A DNA stretch of 64,000 bases, taken from contig DLZQ01000066.1 in the NCBI GenBank assembly GCA_003447295.1, positions 73,843 through 137,842 of the forward strand, written 5' to 3'. Numbering within the stretch: the stretch's first letter is position 1; each line of letters begins with the position of its first letter. Below, piece after piece: positions 8,368 to 17,717 of this stretch. Below the pieces are notes generated by a model. That model saw only the letters and a list, made by a program, of their open reading frames with translations. It ran no database searches and had not been told where the DNA came from. Source of the stretch: Lachnospiraceae bacterium (GTDB lineage: Bacteria > Bacillota > Clostridia > Lachnospirales > Lachnospiraceae). Position numbers and translations under genes: made by a program.

Positions 8368-9735
8368 ATGTTAGAAGGACAAAAATGTCTGGTCATCGGC
8401 TCCGGTATCAGCGGGATCGGTGCAGTGGCTTTATTGGAAAAATACAATGCAGACGTAGTTCTGTATGACAGCAGTGATAAATTGACAAAGGAAGATCTGG
8501 AGGCAAAGCTTCCGGAGGGCAGCAAGGCGGTCTGCATCGCAGGAGAACTTCCTGAAAATGTGGAGTTAAGTATTCAGGCAGCAGTATTAAGTCCCGGAGT
8601 ACCTACGGATATTCCTCTTGTGAACCGCATGAGAGACCGCGGTGTACAGATCTTAGGCGAGATCGAACTGGGATTTCTTGCGGAGCAGGGCAGAGTGATT
8701 GCCATTACCGGCACCAACGGCAAGACGACGACCACCACACTCACCGGTGAGATCATGAAGGCACACTTCGGTGAGGATAAGACTTTTGTGGTAGGTAACA
8801 TCGGTAATCCCTATACCCTGGAAGCGGATAAGACTTCGAAGGACAGTGTTACTGTGGGAGAGATCAGTTCTTTCCAGTTAGAGACCATACATACATTCCA
8901 TCCGGTGGTATCCGCAATTCTGAACATCACACCGGATCACCTGAACAGACATCACACCATGGAAGCCTACGTGGCAGCTAAGGAAGCAGTGGCCTCCCTT
9001 CAGACGAAGGCAGATATCTGTGTGCTGAATTATGACAATGATTATACCAGAGATTTCGCCGACAGATGTCCTGCCACCCCGGTACTGTTTTCCTCCCATC
9101 ATGAACTGGAGAACGGTTATTTCCTGCGGGATGACAAGATCATCAAGAGCGTAAACGGCGAAGAGCACGAACTGATGGATATTCATAAAGATATGAATCT
9201 GGTAGGATTGTGCAATGTGGAAAATGTTATGGCAGCCATTGCCATCGCAGAGGGCATGCAGGTACCCATGGAGACGATCCTTACTGTGATCCGCGGTTTC
9301 CACGCAGTGGAGCATAGAATTGAGTTCGTGGCCACCAAGGGCGGTGTGGATTATTACAACGATTCCAAGGGAACCAATCCCGATGCCGCTATTCAGGGCA
9401 TCAAAGCCATGAGCAAGCCTACGGTTCTCATCGGTGGCGGTTATGACAAGCAGAGCGAATATGACGAGTGGATCGAAAGCTTTGATGGCAAGGTAAAATG
9501 CCTCGTTCTCATCGGACAGACCAGAGAGAAGATTGCCGAGTGCGCCAGAAAGCACGGCTTTGATAAGATCCGTTTCGCGGATACCTATGAGGAATGTCTG
9601 AAGCTATGTACCGAACTGGCAGAGCCGGGAGATGCGGTTCTTCTGTCTCCGGCATGTGCAAGCTGGGGCATGTTCCCGAACTATGAAGTCAGAGGACAGC
9701 TTTTCAAAGAGTATGTGCATGGTCTGGCAGAATAA
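8368..9735 (+). CDS. murD: UDP-N-acetylmuramoylalanine--D-glutamate ligase
   Basis: MurD adds D-glutamate to UDP-MurNAc-L-Ala in the cytoplasm during peptidoglycan precursor synthesis. The N-terminal Rossmann motif is VIGSGISGIG, the ATP site is GTNGKTTTT near residue 116 and the central motif is NITPDHLNRH. The C-terminal domain follows with YNDSKGTNPDA and SPACASWGMF. Length is 455 residues from ATG 8368. An in-frame ATG at 8356 is possible, but AAAGG sits almost against it. First gene of a wall/division run followed by ftsW, murA, ftsQ and ftsZ. Confidence 0.95.
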   Translation: MLEGQKCLVIGSGISGIGAVALLEKYNADVVLYDSSDKLTKEDLEAKLPEGSKAVCIAGELPENVELSIQAAVLSPGVPTDIPLVNRMRDRGVQILGEIELGFLAEQGRVIAITGTNGKTTTTTLTGEIMKAHFGEDKTFVVGNIGNPYTLEADKTSKDSVTVGEISSFQLETIHTFHPVVSAILNITPDHLNRHHTMEAYVAAKEAVASLQTKADICVLNYDNDYTRDFADRCPATPVLFSSHHELENGYFLRDDKIIKSVNGEEHELMDIHKDMNLVGLCNVENVMAAIAIAEGMQVPMETILTVIRGFHAVEHRIEFVATKGGVDYYNDSKGTNPDAAIQGIKAMSKPTVLIGGGYDKQSEYDEWIESFDGKVKCLVLIGQTREKIAECARKHGFDKIRFADTYEECLKLCTELAEPGDAVLLSPACASWGMFPNYEVRGQLFKEYVHGLAE

Positions 9736-9783
9736 TAGTAATAAAAAGTAATAATGTATAGAAATAAAGGAGTAAAAGCAGGC

Positions 9784-10950
9784 ATGGCAGAAGCTCGCAG
9801 AAAACGTAAAAGGAAACAACAATCTGAATACTTTTTTGACTACAGTCTGCTTTTCATTGTACTGTTTTTATTGGGATTTGGTCTGATCATGATCTATTCC
9901 GCCAGTTCCTATGAGGCATATGACACTTATGGGGATGCAGCCTATTATATGAAAAAACAGCTGATCGCCAATATCATCGGACTGGTATTCATGATCGTCA
10001 TTGCCAATATCCCGTATACGTTTTGGGAGAGGTTCGCAACACTGGGCTATGTGGTCTCCATGGTACTGATCTTCCTGGTGCTGACACCGTTAGGTATCAG
10101 TTCCCACGGTGCAAGACGATGGATCGGTATTCCACATACCGGCTTTAACTTACAGCCGGCAGAGGTGGCAAAGCTGTGCATGATCCTGTTCCTGGCAAGT
10201 CTGGTATGTAAGATGGGAAAAAGCGTCCGCACCATGAAGGGATTTTTCATTATGATGGCAGCACCTCTGCCGATCGCGGCATGCGTATATCTCATTACGG
10301 ATAACTTAAGCTCTGCAATCATTATTATGGGGATTTCCATCCTGATGGTATTTGTGGCAAGCCCGGATTACAAGAAATTTATCATTATGGGATTAAGTGT
10401 GATAGCCGCCGCCGCTCTTCTGGTATTTTTAGTAGTACAGATGGGTGATAAAATAGAAGGTTTCCGTCTGGCGAGAATCCAGGCGTGGCTGAATCCGGAG
10501 AGTCAGGCGCAGGACAAAGGCTTCCAGACATTACAGGCACTGTATGCCATCGGAAGTGGCGGCATCTGGGGCAAGGGACTGGGACAAAGTATGCAGAAGT
10601 TAAGCTTTCTGCCCGAGGCACAGAACGATATGATCTTCTCCATTATCTGTGAGGAACTGGGATTGTTCGGAGCGATTGCCATTATTCTGATGTTCATTAT
10701 GCTGCTGTGGCGGATGATGGTCATTGCCAACAATGCACCGGATCTGTTCGGTGCTATGCTGGTAGTGGGTGTTATGGGACACATCGCGATTCAGGCAATC
10801 CTGAACATTGCGGTTGTGACTAACTCCATTCCGAACACCGGAATCTCCCTGCCGTTTATCAGTTACGGCGGCTCTTCGGCACTGTTCCTTTTGTCGGAGA
10901 TCGGTCTGGTCTTAAGTGTGGCGCGGAGGATCCAGTTAAAAGAGTTGTAG
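9784..10950 (+). CDS. ftsW: FtsW/RodA/SpoVE-family peptidoglycan glycosyltransferase
   Basis: A 388-residue SEDS-family membrane protein that polymerises lipid II at the septum. After a very basic N-terminus there are about ten hydrophobic segments. Conserved SEDS stretches include HGARRWIG, LQPAEVAKL and the C-terminal ISLPFISYGGSS. ATG 9784 is chosen because AAAGGAG (9766-9772) lies 11 bp upstream; ATG 9754 has no such site. Position between murD and ftsZ favours FtsW, but SpoVE cannot be excluded in a possible spore former. Confidence 0.92.
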   Translation: MAEARRKRKRKQQSEYFFDYSLLFIVLFLLGFGLIMIYSASSYEAYDTYGDAAYYMKKQLIANIIGLVFMIVIANIPYTFWERFATLGYVVSMVLIFLVLTPLGISSHGARRWIGIPHTGFNLQPAEVAKLCMILFLASLVCKMGKSVRTMKGFFIMMAAPLPIAACVYLITDNLSSAIIIMGISILMVFVASPDYKKFIIMGLSVIAAAALLVFLVVQMGDKIEGFRLARIQAWLNPESQAQDKGFQTLQALYAIGSGGIWGKGLGQSMQKLSFLPEAQNDMIFSIICEELGLFGAIAIILMFIMLLWRMMVIANNAPDLFGAMLVVGVMGHIAIQAILNIAVVTNSIPNTGISLPFISYGGSSALFLLSEIGLVLSVARRIQLKEL

Positions 10951-11032
10951 AAATGCATATTTAGAAGACATGGTACGAAACAGTGCCTTCCTACATAAAA
11001 TAAGATTATCATAAAAACGGGGATGGTGCTGT

Positions 11033-12310
11033 ATGAAGGGAATCCGCATACAGGGCGGCATGCCGCTGCAGGGAAAGGTACGCATACAAGGGTCTAAAAA
11101 TGCGACACTTCCAATCCTGGCGGCAACGCTTCTTACCAATGAAGTATCCTATATTCAGAACTGCCCGAGGATCGAGGATGTGCATCGGTTCGTACATCTG
11201 TTGCGGGAACTGGGATGTATGGTACACTGGCAGGAGAATGGAATCCGGGTACAGCCGGGAGGCAGAGATGACCTGCCCTGTGAGAGAGCAGAGGCAAAAA
11301 GAATGCGCGGAGAAGCCATTACCGGTATGCGCTCATCGCTGTGTCTGCTGGGAGCATTGCTCGGCAGATGCGGTTATGTGACCATGGAACATCCGGGAGG
11401 ATGTGTCATCGGTGACAGACCCATTGATCTGCATATTCATGCACTGGAACAAATGGGTGTTGAATTTATCGAAGAGGACGGACTTTTGTCTGCACGTGCA
11501 AGAAATCTGCACGGTGCCCGGATCACACTGAAATTCCCCAGTGTTGGCGCCACGGAGAATATTTTGCTGGCAGCGGTAAAAGCCACCGGAGACACTGTGA
11601 TCACCGGTGCAGCTTTAGAGCCGGAAGTGATCGCGCTTTGTGAATTCCTGACGGCGTGCGGGGCTTCGATCGAAGGAATCGGAAGCCCAGAACTTATCAT
11701 CCATGGCGGCGGAGAACTACATGGAACCCGGTATACGGTTCCGACGGACCGGATCGTGGCAGGAACGTATCTGTTTGGCTGTATCGGCTGCGGCGGGAGT
11801 GTACTGTTAAATCAGGCACCCTGGAGACAGATGGAAGCAGTGACTGTGGCTGCGGAGAGAATGGGGGCACAATGTACCGTCTCTGAAGAGGGATTGTTTG
11901 TACAGGCACCGGGAAGACCAAAGAGTATCGGGCATCTGCAGACCGGACCGTACCCGGGATTCCCAACGGATCTGCAGTCGGCGGCGATGGCGGTACTGAC
12001 CATGGCAGAGGGGATCAGTTGTATTGAAGAGAATATTTTCGAGAACCGCTTTCGAATTGCAGAACCCTTAAACCGTATGGGAGCACAGATCGTCTTAAAA
12101 GACGGACAGCATGCGGTGATCACCGGAGTGGAACATCTTCATGGAGAGCAGGTGGACGCCTGTGAACTCCGCGGTGGGGCAGCACTGGTTTTAGCAGGAC
12201 TTGCGGCGGAGGGTGAGAGCTTCGTAACGGGACAGCATTTTATAGAACGCGGATATGAGAATATCTGCAGAGATTTCAGAGAATTAGGAGCACGGATCAT
12301 CAGTGTATAG
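11033..12310 (+). CDS. murA: UDP-N-acetylglucosamine 1-carboxyvinyltransferase
   Basis: MurA transfers enolpyruvate from PEP to UDP-GlcNAc, the first committed step of peptidoglycan synthesis. The 425-residue length fits the family. The N-terminal SKNATLPILAA motif and the active-site loop PGGCVIGDRP, with the fosfomycin-reactive cysteine, are intact. The stop overlaps the GTG start of the ftsQ-like gene. In many Clostridia murG or murB occupies this position, and murA here is a local arrangement. Confidence 0.95.
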   Translation: MKGIRIQGGMPLQGKVRIQGSKNATLPILAATLLTNEVSYIQNCPRIEDVHRFVHLLRELGCMVHWQENGIRVQPGGRDDLPCERAEAKRMRGEAITGMRSSLCLLGALLGRCGYVTMEHPGGCVIGDRPIDLHIHALEQMGVEFIEEDGLLSARARNLHGARITLKFPSVGATENILLAAVKATGDTVITGAALEPEVIALCEFLTACGASIEGIGSPELIIHGGGELHGTRYTVPTDRIVAGTYLFGCIGCGGSVLLNQAPWRQMEAVTVAAERMGAQCTVSEEGLFVQAPGRPKSIGHLQTGPYPGFPTDLQSAAMAVLTMAEGISCIEENIFENRFRIAEPLNRMGAQIVLKDGQHAVITGVEHLHGEQVDACELRGGAALVLAGLAAEGESFVTGQHFIERGYENICRDFRELGARIISV

Positions 12311-13037
12311 AGACCGAAGCAGAATTATCAGAAGAATAGTGATCATAGGCATCCTGCTGCTTGCACTGGGCGGTGGAGCCGTCGCATTGCACTCCGTGTA
12401 TACGGTCCGTACCGTGTATGTGGAGGGCAATGTGCATTATACGGAAGACGAGATCAAAGAGATCGTAATGGCGGGACCGTTAGGGGACAATTCCCTGTAC
12501 CTTTCGTTAAAATACAGAGACCGAGGTATTCAGGACATTCCCTTTGTGGATGTGATGAACGTATCCATTCTGGCTCCCGACACCATCAAGATCACCGTAT
12601 ACGAAAAAGCACTGGCGGGATATGTGAAATATCTGGATACCTATATGTATTTTGACAAGGACGGCTATGTGGTGGAAAGCTCCGGGATCCGTACCCAGGG
12701 GATTCCACAGATCACAGGACTGTCCTTCGATCATATCGTGCTGGGGGAGCAGCTGCCGGTGGAAGATCCGCAGGTATTTGCCAGGATCATGGATCTGACC
12801 AAGCTGTTAAATAAGTATTCACTGGCTGCGGACAAGATCTACCTTCACTCTTCCGGAGAGATTACAATCTACTTTGGACAGATCAAGGTAGCCATGGGCA
12901 GTGACAGCAGTCATCTGGAGGACAAGCTGCAGCTTTTGCCGGGATTTTTGGAGAAACTGGAAGGAAAAAGCGGGACCCTGCAGATGGAAAATTATGAGGA
13001 AGGAAAGGGGAAATTTACATTCAAGCCGGATGCGTGA
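12303..13037 (+). CDS. ftsQ: FtsQ/DivIB-type division protein
   Basis: A 244-residue bitopic membrane protein. One N-terminal transmembrane segment (about residues 10-30, IVIIGILLLALGGGAVAL) is followed by a POTRA-like region beginning TVYVEGNVHYTEDEI and an FtsQ beta domain. It is a scaffold of the divisome. GTG 12303 overlaps the murA stop (12308-12310), so translational coupling is likely. Sequence similarity in this family is low, and the call leans on domain order plus position before ftsZ. Confidence 0.85.
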   Translation: MYRDRSRIIRRIVIIGILLLALGGGAVALHSVYTVRTVYVEGNVHYTEDEIKEIVMAGPLGDNSLYLSLKYRDRGIQDIPFVDVMNVSILAPDTIKITVYEKALAGYVKYLDTYMYFDKDGYVVESSGIRTQGIPQITGLSFDHIVLGEQLPVEDPQVFARIMDLTKLLNKYSLAADKIYLHSSGEITIYFGQIKVAMGSDSSHLEDKLQLLPGFLEKLEGKSGTLQMENYEEGKGKFTFKPDA

Positions 13038-13055
13038 AACATTTGTGAAACATTT
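13034..13055 (+). promoter_or_regulatory. Tandem 11-bp direct repeat upstream of ftsZ
   Basis: GTGAAACATTT occurs twice back to back (13034-13044 and 13045-13055), 12 bp before the ftsZ -35 box. An exact one-turn period is typical of sites for OmpR/PhoB-type regulators. The regulator is unknown. Confidence 0.5.
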
Positions 13056-13067
13056 TGAAAAAATAGG

Positions 13068-13096
13068 TTGCTAAATTTGTAAAATGATTATATGAT
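13068..13096 (+). promoter_or_regulatory. ftsZ promoter
   Basis: TTGCTA (13068-13073), 17-bp spacer, TATGAT (13091-13096). It allows ftsZ to be transcribed apart from the upstream murD-ftsQ genes. Confidence 0.65.
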
Positions 13097-13138
13097 AGTC
13101 TATGTGAAGTTGAAAAAGGTTAAAAGGAGGAACTAACC

Positions 13139-14329
13139 TTGCTGGAAATTAAGACGAATGACGCGGATGTAGCTGCCAAGATCATCGTAGTCGGTGTAGG
13201 CGGCGCGGGTAACAACGCTGTAAATAGAATGGTAGATGAGAAAATTGACGGAGTGGATTTTATCGGTGTGAATACCGATAAGCAGGCATTACAGCTCTGC
13301 AAGGCTCCGAAGCTGCTGCAGATCGGTGAGAAGCTTACCAAGGGTCTTGGCGCGGGAGCCAAGCCTGAGATCGGTGAGAAGGCTGCCGAGGAGAGTGCGG
13401 AAGAGATTTCCGCAGCACTGAAGGGTGCAGACATGGTATTTGTTACCTGCGGTATGGGTGGCGGTACCGGAACCGGAGCTGCTCCGGTAGTGGCAAAGCT
13501 TGCAAAGGATATGGGCATCTTAACCGTTGGTGTAGTGACGAAGCCTTTCCGCTTTGAAGCAAAAGCCCGTATGGTGAATGCATTAAACGGTATCGAACGT
13601 ATCAAGGAACACGTGGATACCCTGATCGTAATACCCAATGATAAGCTGTTGGAGATCGTGGACAGACGTACCACCATGCCCGAAGCACTGAAGAAGGCGG
13701 ATGAAGTACTGCAGCAGGCAGTACAGGGAATCACTGATCTGATCAACGTTCCCGCAGTCATCAATCTGGACTTCGCAGATGTACAGACTGTTATGAAGGA
13801 CAAGGGTATCGCCCACATCGGTATCGGTGAAGGCAAGGGTGATGACAAGGCTATGGAAGCTGTCAAGATGGCAGTGGAGAGCCCTCTGTTAGAGACCACT
13901 ATTTCAGGTGCTTCTCATGTCATTATCAATATCTCCGGAGACATTACGCTGGCAGACGCATCCGATGCAGCAAGCTATGTACAGGAGCTGGCAGGCGACG
14001 ATGTGAATATTATCTTCGGTGCCATGTACGATGAGTCCAAGTCCGATAGCTGTACGATCACCGTTATCGCTACCGGTTTGGAAGATAAGGCAAACAGTGC
14101 GGTACAGAGCCGCTTAGGCGGAGGCGCTGCCTTCAGACAGCCCGCTTCCCATATGACTCCGACTTCTCTGAAGGGACTGCAGCCTACTGTGCCTGCTACC
14201 CCCGGGGCACAGGGAGGACAGGCTCCGAGACCTGTACAGCCCGTACCCGGCATTCATAAGCCTGCAGATATCAGAAGCTCCGTAGAAGAGAAATCTCTGA
14301 AGATTCCTGATTTCTTACAGAGAAAGTAA
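13139..14329 (+). CDS. ftsZ: Cell division protein FtsZ
   Basis: The 396-residue tubulin homologue that forms the Z ring. The GTP-binding motif [10 protein letters not shown] lies near residues 106-115, the T7 synergy loop contains NLDFADV, and a Pro/Gln-rich linker ends in the conserved C-terminal peptide region ([10 protein letters not shown]). The start is TTG 13139, with AAAGGAGG (13123-13130) 8 bp upstream and no nearby ATG in frame. It has its own promoter and a strong terminator. Confidence 0.98.
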   Translation: MLEIKTNDADVAAKIIVVGVGGAGNNAVNRMVDEKIDGVDFIGVNTDKQALQLCKAPKLLQIGEKLTKGLGAGAKPEIGEKAAEESAEEISAALKGADMVFVTCGMGGGTGTGAAPVVAKLAKDMGILTVGVVTKPFRFEAKARMVNALNGIERIKEHVDTLIVIPNDKLLEIVDRRTTMPEALKKADEVLQQAVQGITDLINVPAVINLDFADVQTVMKDKGIAHIGIGEGKGDDKAMEAVKMAVESPLLETTISGASHVIINISGDITLADASDAASYVQELAGDDVNIIFGAMYDESKSDSCTITVIATGLEDKANSAVQSRLGGGAAFRQPASHMTPTSLKGLQPTVPATPGAQGGQAPRPVQPVPGIHKPADIRSSVEEKSLKIPDFLQRK

Positions 14330-14365
14330 TACTTAGTATTTGTTTTTATCATAACGGAACATAAT

Positions 14366-14405
14366 AAGAGCCACGACACAGAATACTGTGTTGTGGCTTG
14401 TTTTG
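14366..14405. terminator. Bidirectional terminator between ftsZ and the convergent gene
   Basis: AGCCACGACACAG pairs with CTGTGTTGTGGCT around loop AATA, then TTGTTTTGC. The two genes converge here. Confidence 0.85.
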
Positions 14406-14428
14406 CGTGGAGATTTTAGGAAAGCGTA

Positions 14429-15466
14429 TTAGTCTGCCGTTCTCTTTTTCCTGTGCAGGGAAATAAATCTCTCACCCAGTACGAAGAAGGCGCCGATGGC
14501 ACAGGGTAAAAGCATGGTGTCGAAACGGTATAACACCACAGCGGACAAGGCTTTGGCTTCGGGCAGAAGCCGACGGAACAATAGGACGAAGACAGCTTCC
14601 ACGGAGCCGATGCTGGCAGGTGTGGGAATGATGCCGGCGAGGGACTGGCTTAAGGCGGTCAGTGAAAAACATTGCAAAGCCGTGAAAGGCAGAGACTCTG
14701 TGGTGGAGCTGCGAAAGACCATCCAGGGGATGAGGTACCAGGTAGTGAATTTTAACAGATTGCACAGGAATAGGCGAAGGAGCAGCATAGGATCCTTTAA
14801 CAGAGACCGGCTTTCCGCCTGCAGCTGGGCAAGCTTATGTCCGGCACCGGTGAGTTTTTCCTCCCAGGAGGGATGCTTTGCGCGGAGGCGATTGGCCAGC
14901 AGATTACAGGCAGTCTGCATCCAGGGAACGGTAGCCACTGCTAACAGAACTCCGGCAATCACACAGACGCCTGCAAATCCCAGCAGAATATAACCCTGAT
15001 AATCTGCAAACGAAGTGTGGATAAATCCGTAGGTTACCAAGAACAATAGCAGACTAAAGACTGCCATAGAGACCTTGTGGACAATATATTGGAAAAAGTA
15101 CATGCCGGTGGCATTGGAAACCGGGATACCGGCTTTGTTCAGGTAATAGATTCCTGCGATGCCGGAACCGCTGCCCAGCGTGGCTGTCTTATAGAAAGAG
15201 CAGTAGAAAGCATTACAGAATCCTTTCCAGCGGGGATATTCCGGGTGTGTTTTATGCACGATCAGCCAGGTGATGTGCCCTTCACAGATATGGTAGAGGA
15301 TCACGGTCACAAACAGAGACAAGACCACCTGTGGGGAGACACCGGCAAGCTCCGTCAGCATATCCCCCATGGAATCCCGGAAGCTGTAATACAGGATGCC
15401 TAATAACAGACAGACAAACAGAAGCTTTCCTGCGAATTTTAATCTCTTTTTGGTAGTATCCGACAC
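14429..15466 (-). CDS. UPF0104/MprF N-terminal-like flippase-family membrane protein
   Basis: A 345-residue polytopic membrane protein with about eight hydrophobic segments. It resembles the lysylphosphatidylglycerol synthetase transmembrane (UPF0104/AglD) family, including TATLGSGSGIAGIYYLNKAG and a C-terminal SIGSVEAVFVLLF stretch. The synthase domain of MprF is absent, so it may flip a lipid but should not aminoacylate one. The start is GTG at 15466, with AAGGAGG 9 bp upstream on this strand. The substrate is unknown. Confidence 0.82.
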   Translation of the reverse strand: MSDTTKKRLKFAGKLLFVCLLLGILYYSFRDSMGDMLTELAGVSPQVVLSLFVTVILYHICEGHITWLIVHKTHPEYPRWKGFCNAFYCSFYKTATLGSGSGIAGIYYLNKAGIPVSNATGMYFFQYIVHKVSMAVFSLLLFLVTYGFIHTSFADYQGYILLGFAGVCVIAGVLLAVATVPWMQTACNLLANRLRAKHPSWEEKLTGAGHKLAQLQAESRSLLKDPMLLLRLFLCNLLKFTTWYLIPWMVFRSSTTESLPFTALQCFSLTALSQSLAGIIPTPASIGSVEAVFVLLFRRLLPEAKALSAVVLYRFDTMLLPCAIGAFFVLGERFISLHRKKRTAD

Positions 15467-15620
15467 GGATGTTTCCTCCTTTTTGAATCTTTTGGCAAGT
15501 AAAAATCTATTTTGATTGTCTCTCTTTTGCCTGAAAATGGAAAGAAACAGATTTTGAAAAACGTAGTCTTTTCACCGCATAAGTTTATCCTTTTTTTAGA
15601 ATAAGGTAAGAGAATATCCA

Positions 15621-15649
15621 TTGATTGTGTGGCAAAAAGTGGCTATGAT
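15621..15649 (+). promoter_or_regulatory. Putative ftsH promoter
   Basis: TTGATT (15621-15626), 17-bp spacer, TATGAT (15644-15649), about 55 bp before the ftsH start. Confidence 0.55.
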
Positions 15650-15703
15650 TGATTTATTACAACAGATTTGGACAATAATACAAGAATGAGAAAGGGAAAA
15701 TGT

Positions 15704-17527
15704 ATGCAGGAAGTCAAACAACCAAACAAAAAACCGTTCATATTCTATTATATGATTGCACTGATCGTGATTATCCTGATCAACAGTCTTCTGGTACCGC
15801 AGATCGTACAGCGGGCAGTGAAGGAAGTGGATTACAATACTTTTATGCAGATGACTTATGATAAACAGATCGATGAGGTACAGGTCCAGGACAATCAGAT
15901 CGTATTCACGGCAAAAAATGACAAGACCATCTACAAGACCGGTCTGATGGATGATCCGGACAGAACGCAGAGACTGTATGACAGTGGGGCCAAATTCTCC
16001 AGTGAGATCGTGGAGGAAGCTTCACCACTCTTAAGCTTTCTGATCAGCTGGCTGCTGCCTTTGATCATCATTATTGGCTTCGGACAATTGATGTACCGTC
16101 AGATGGCGAAAAAGGCCGGCGGCGACTCCATGATGTTCGGCATGGGAGGCATGGGCAAGAGCAATGCGAAGGTCTATGTGAAGTCTTCCAATGGTATCAA
16201 GTTCACCGATGTGGCAGGAGAGGATGAGGCGAAGGAAAATCTGACAGAGATCGTGGAATACCTGCATGACCCCGACAAATACAAAGAGATCGGTGCTTCC
16301 ATGCCGAAGGGTATCCTCTTAGTAGGCCCTCCCGGAACCGGTAAGACGATGTTAGCCAAGGCGGTAGCCGGAGAAGCCAATGTTCCCTTTTTCTCCATGT
16401 CGGGTTCGGAATTCGTGGAGATGTTCGTAGGTATGGGTGCCTCCAAAGTAAGAGATCTGTTCAAACAGGCGAAGGAGAAGGCTCCCTGTATCGTATTTAT
16501 CGATGAGATCGACGCCATCGGTAAAAAGCGTGACGGCCAGATCGGCGGTAACGATGAGAGAGAACAGACACTGAACCAGTTGTTAACGGAGATGGATGGT
16601 TTTGAAGGCAACAACGGCGTTATCATTCTGGCAGCCACCAACCGTCCGGAGAGTCTGGATCCCGCACTGCTACGTCCCGGTCGTTTTGACAGACGCGTGC
16701 CGGTAGAGCTTCCCGACCTGAAAGGAAGAGAAGAAATCCTGAAAGTGCATGCCCGTAAGATCAAAGTCGCAGATAATGTAGACTTCAATAAGATCGCACG
16801 TATGGCTTCCGGCGCTTCCGGCGCAGAGCTTGCCAATATCGTCAATGAGGCAGCTCTCAGGGCAGTCAGAGATGGACGTAAGTTCGCAACCCAGGCAGAC
16901 TTAGAAGAGAGTATTGAGGTAGTCATTGCCGGCTATCAGAAAAAGAATGCCATCCTTACAGATAAAGAAAAACGGATCGTGGCATACCATGAGATCGGAC
17001 ACGCACTGGTGGCAGCGAAGCAGACCAATTCCGCACCGGTGCAGAAGATCACCATTGTTCCCCGTACCTCCGGAGCACTGGGTTATACCATGCAGGTGGA
17101 AGAGGAAGGCAATCATTATCTGATGAGCAAGGAAGAGATGGAGAATAAGATCGCTACACTGACCGGCGGACGTGCCGCGGAAGAGATTGCCTTCGGATCT
17201 GTGACCACCGGAGCTTCCAACGATATCGAACAGGCTACCAAGCTTGCCAGAGGCATGATCACCCGCTACGGTATGAGCAAAGATTTTGATATGGTAGCCA
17301 TGGAGACTGTGACGAACCAGTATCTGGGTGGAGATTCCTCCCTGACCTGTTCCATGGAGACCCAGACTGCCATCGACAGAGAAGTGGTGGAGCTGGTGAA
17401 AAAACAGCATGAGAAGGCAGGACAGATCCTGTTGGAAAATCGTGCTAAACTGGATGAACTGTCCCAGTATTTATATGAAAAAGAGACCATTACCGGAGAA
17501 GAATTTATGAAGATATTGAATTCCTAA
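15704..17527 (+). CDS. ftsH: ATP-dependent zinc metalloprotease FtsH
   Basis: A 607-residue membrane-anchored AAA+ protease for quality control of membrane and short-lived proteins. Two transmembrane segments flank an extracytoplasmic domain (residues about 10-125). The AAA module has [17 protein letters not shown] and the second region of homology [20 protein letters not shown]. The zinc site HEIGH (HExxH) is near residue 428. ATG 15704 is chosen for the GAAAGGG 8 bp upstream; TTG 15668 and ATG 15686 are in frame but poorly supported. Confidence 0.96.
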   Translation: MQEVKQPNKKPFIFYYMIALIVIILINSLLVPQIVQRAVKEVDYNTFMQMTYDKQIDEVQVQDNQIVFTAKNDKTIYKTGLMDDPDRTQRLYDSGAKFSSEIVEEASPLLSFLISWLLPLIIIIGFGQLMYRQMAKKAGGDSMMFGMGGMGKSNAKVYVKSSNGIKFTDVAGEDEAKENLTEIVEYLHDPDKYKEIGASMPKGILLVGPPGTGKTMLAKAVAGEANVPFFSMSGSEFVEMFVGMGASKVRDLFKQAKEKAPCIVFIDEIDAIGKKRDGQIGGNDEREQTLNQLLTEMDGFEGNNGVIILAATNRPESLDPALLRPGRFDRRVPVELPDLKGREEILKVHARKIKVADNVDFNKIARMASGASGAELANIVNEAALRAVRDGRKFATQADLEESIEVVIAGYQKKNAILTDKEKRIVAYHEIGHALVAAKQTNSAPVQKITIVPRTSGALGYTMQVEEEGNHYLMSKEEMENKIATLTGGRAAEEIAFGSVTTGASNDIEQATKLARGMITRYGMSKDFDMVAMETVTNQYLGGDSSLTCSMETQTAIDREVVELVKKQHEKAGQILLENRAKLDELSQYLYEKETITGEEFMKILNS

Positions 17528-17546
17528 AAGGGTTCCCGGAGAAGAT

Positions 17547-17577
17547 GGAATCGGCGTTTGTGCCGGTTCCGTTTTTG
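17547..17577 (+). terminator. Terminator after ftsH
   Basis: GGAATCGGC pairs with GCCGGTTCC (one wobble), followed by GTTTTTGC. Confidence 0.8.
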
Positions 17578-17656
17578 CGTTAAGAAAATCTTAATCATAT
17601 GGTAAAGGCATCTTAACCCGTGCCTGCTGTTATCTTAAAAAAGAAACCGCTATACT
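17577..17656 (+). promoter_or_regulatory. 11-bp-phased TTAA repeat array and promoter
   Basis: ATCTTAA occurs at 17588, 17610 and 17632, exactly 22 bp apart. The intermediate 11-bp steps carry GCGTTAA (17577) and ATGGTAA (17599). The last copy covers the expected -35 position of a TATACT -10 box at 17651-17656. This is the arrangement expected for activation by an OmpR/PhoB-family response regulator. A related pair lies at 57280-57297. Confidence 0.65.
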
Positions 17657-17717
17657 TTTCCTGTAAGAAAAAGCTGTGGAACACACAGTAGAATGTGAGA
17701 AAGGCATAGGGATTAAG

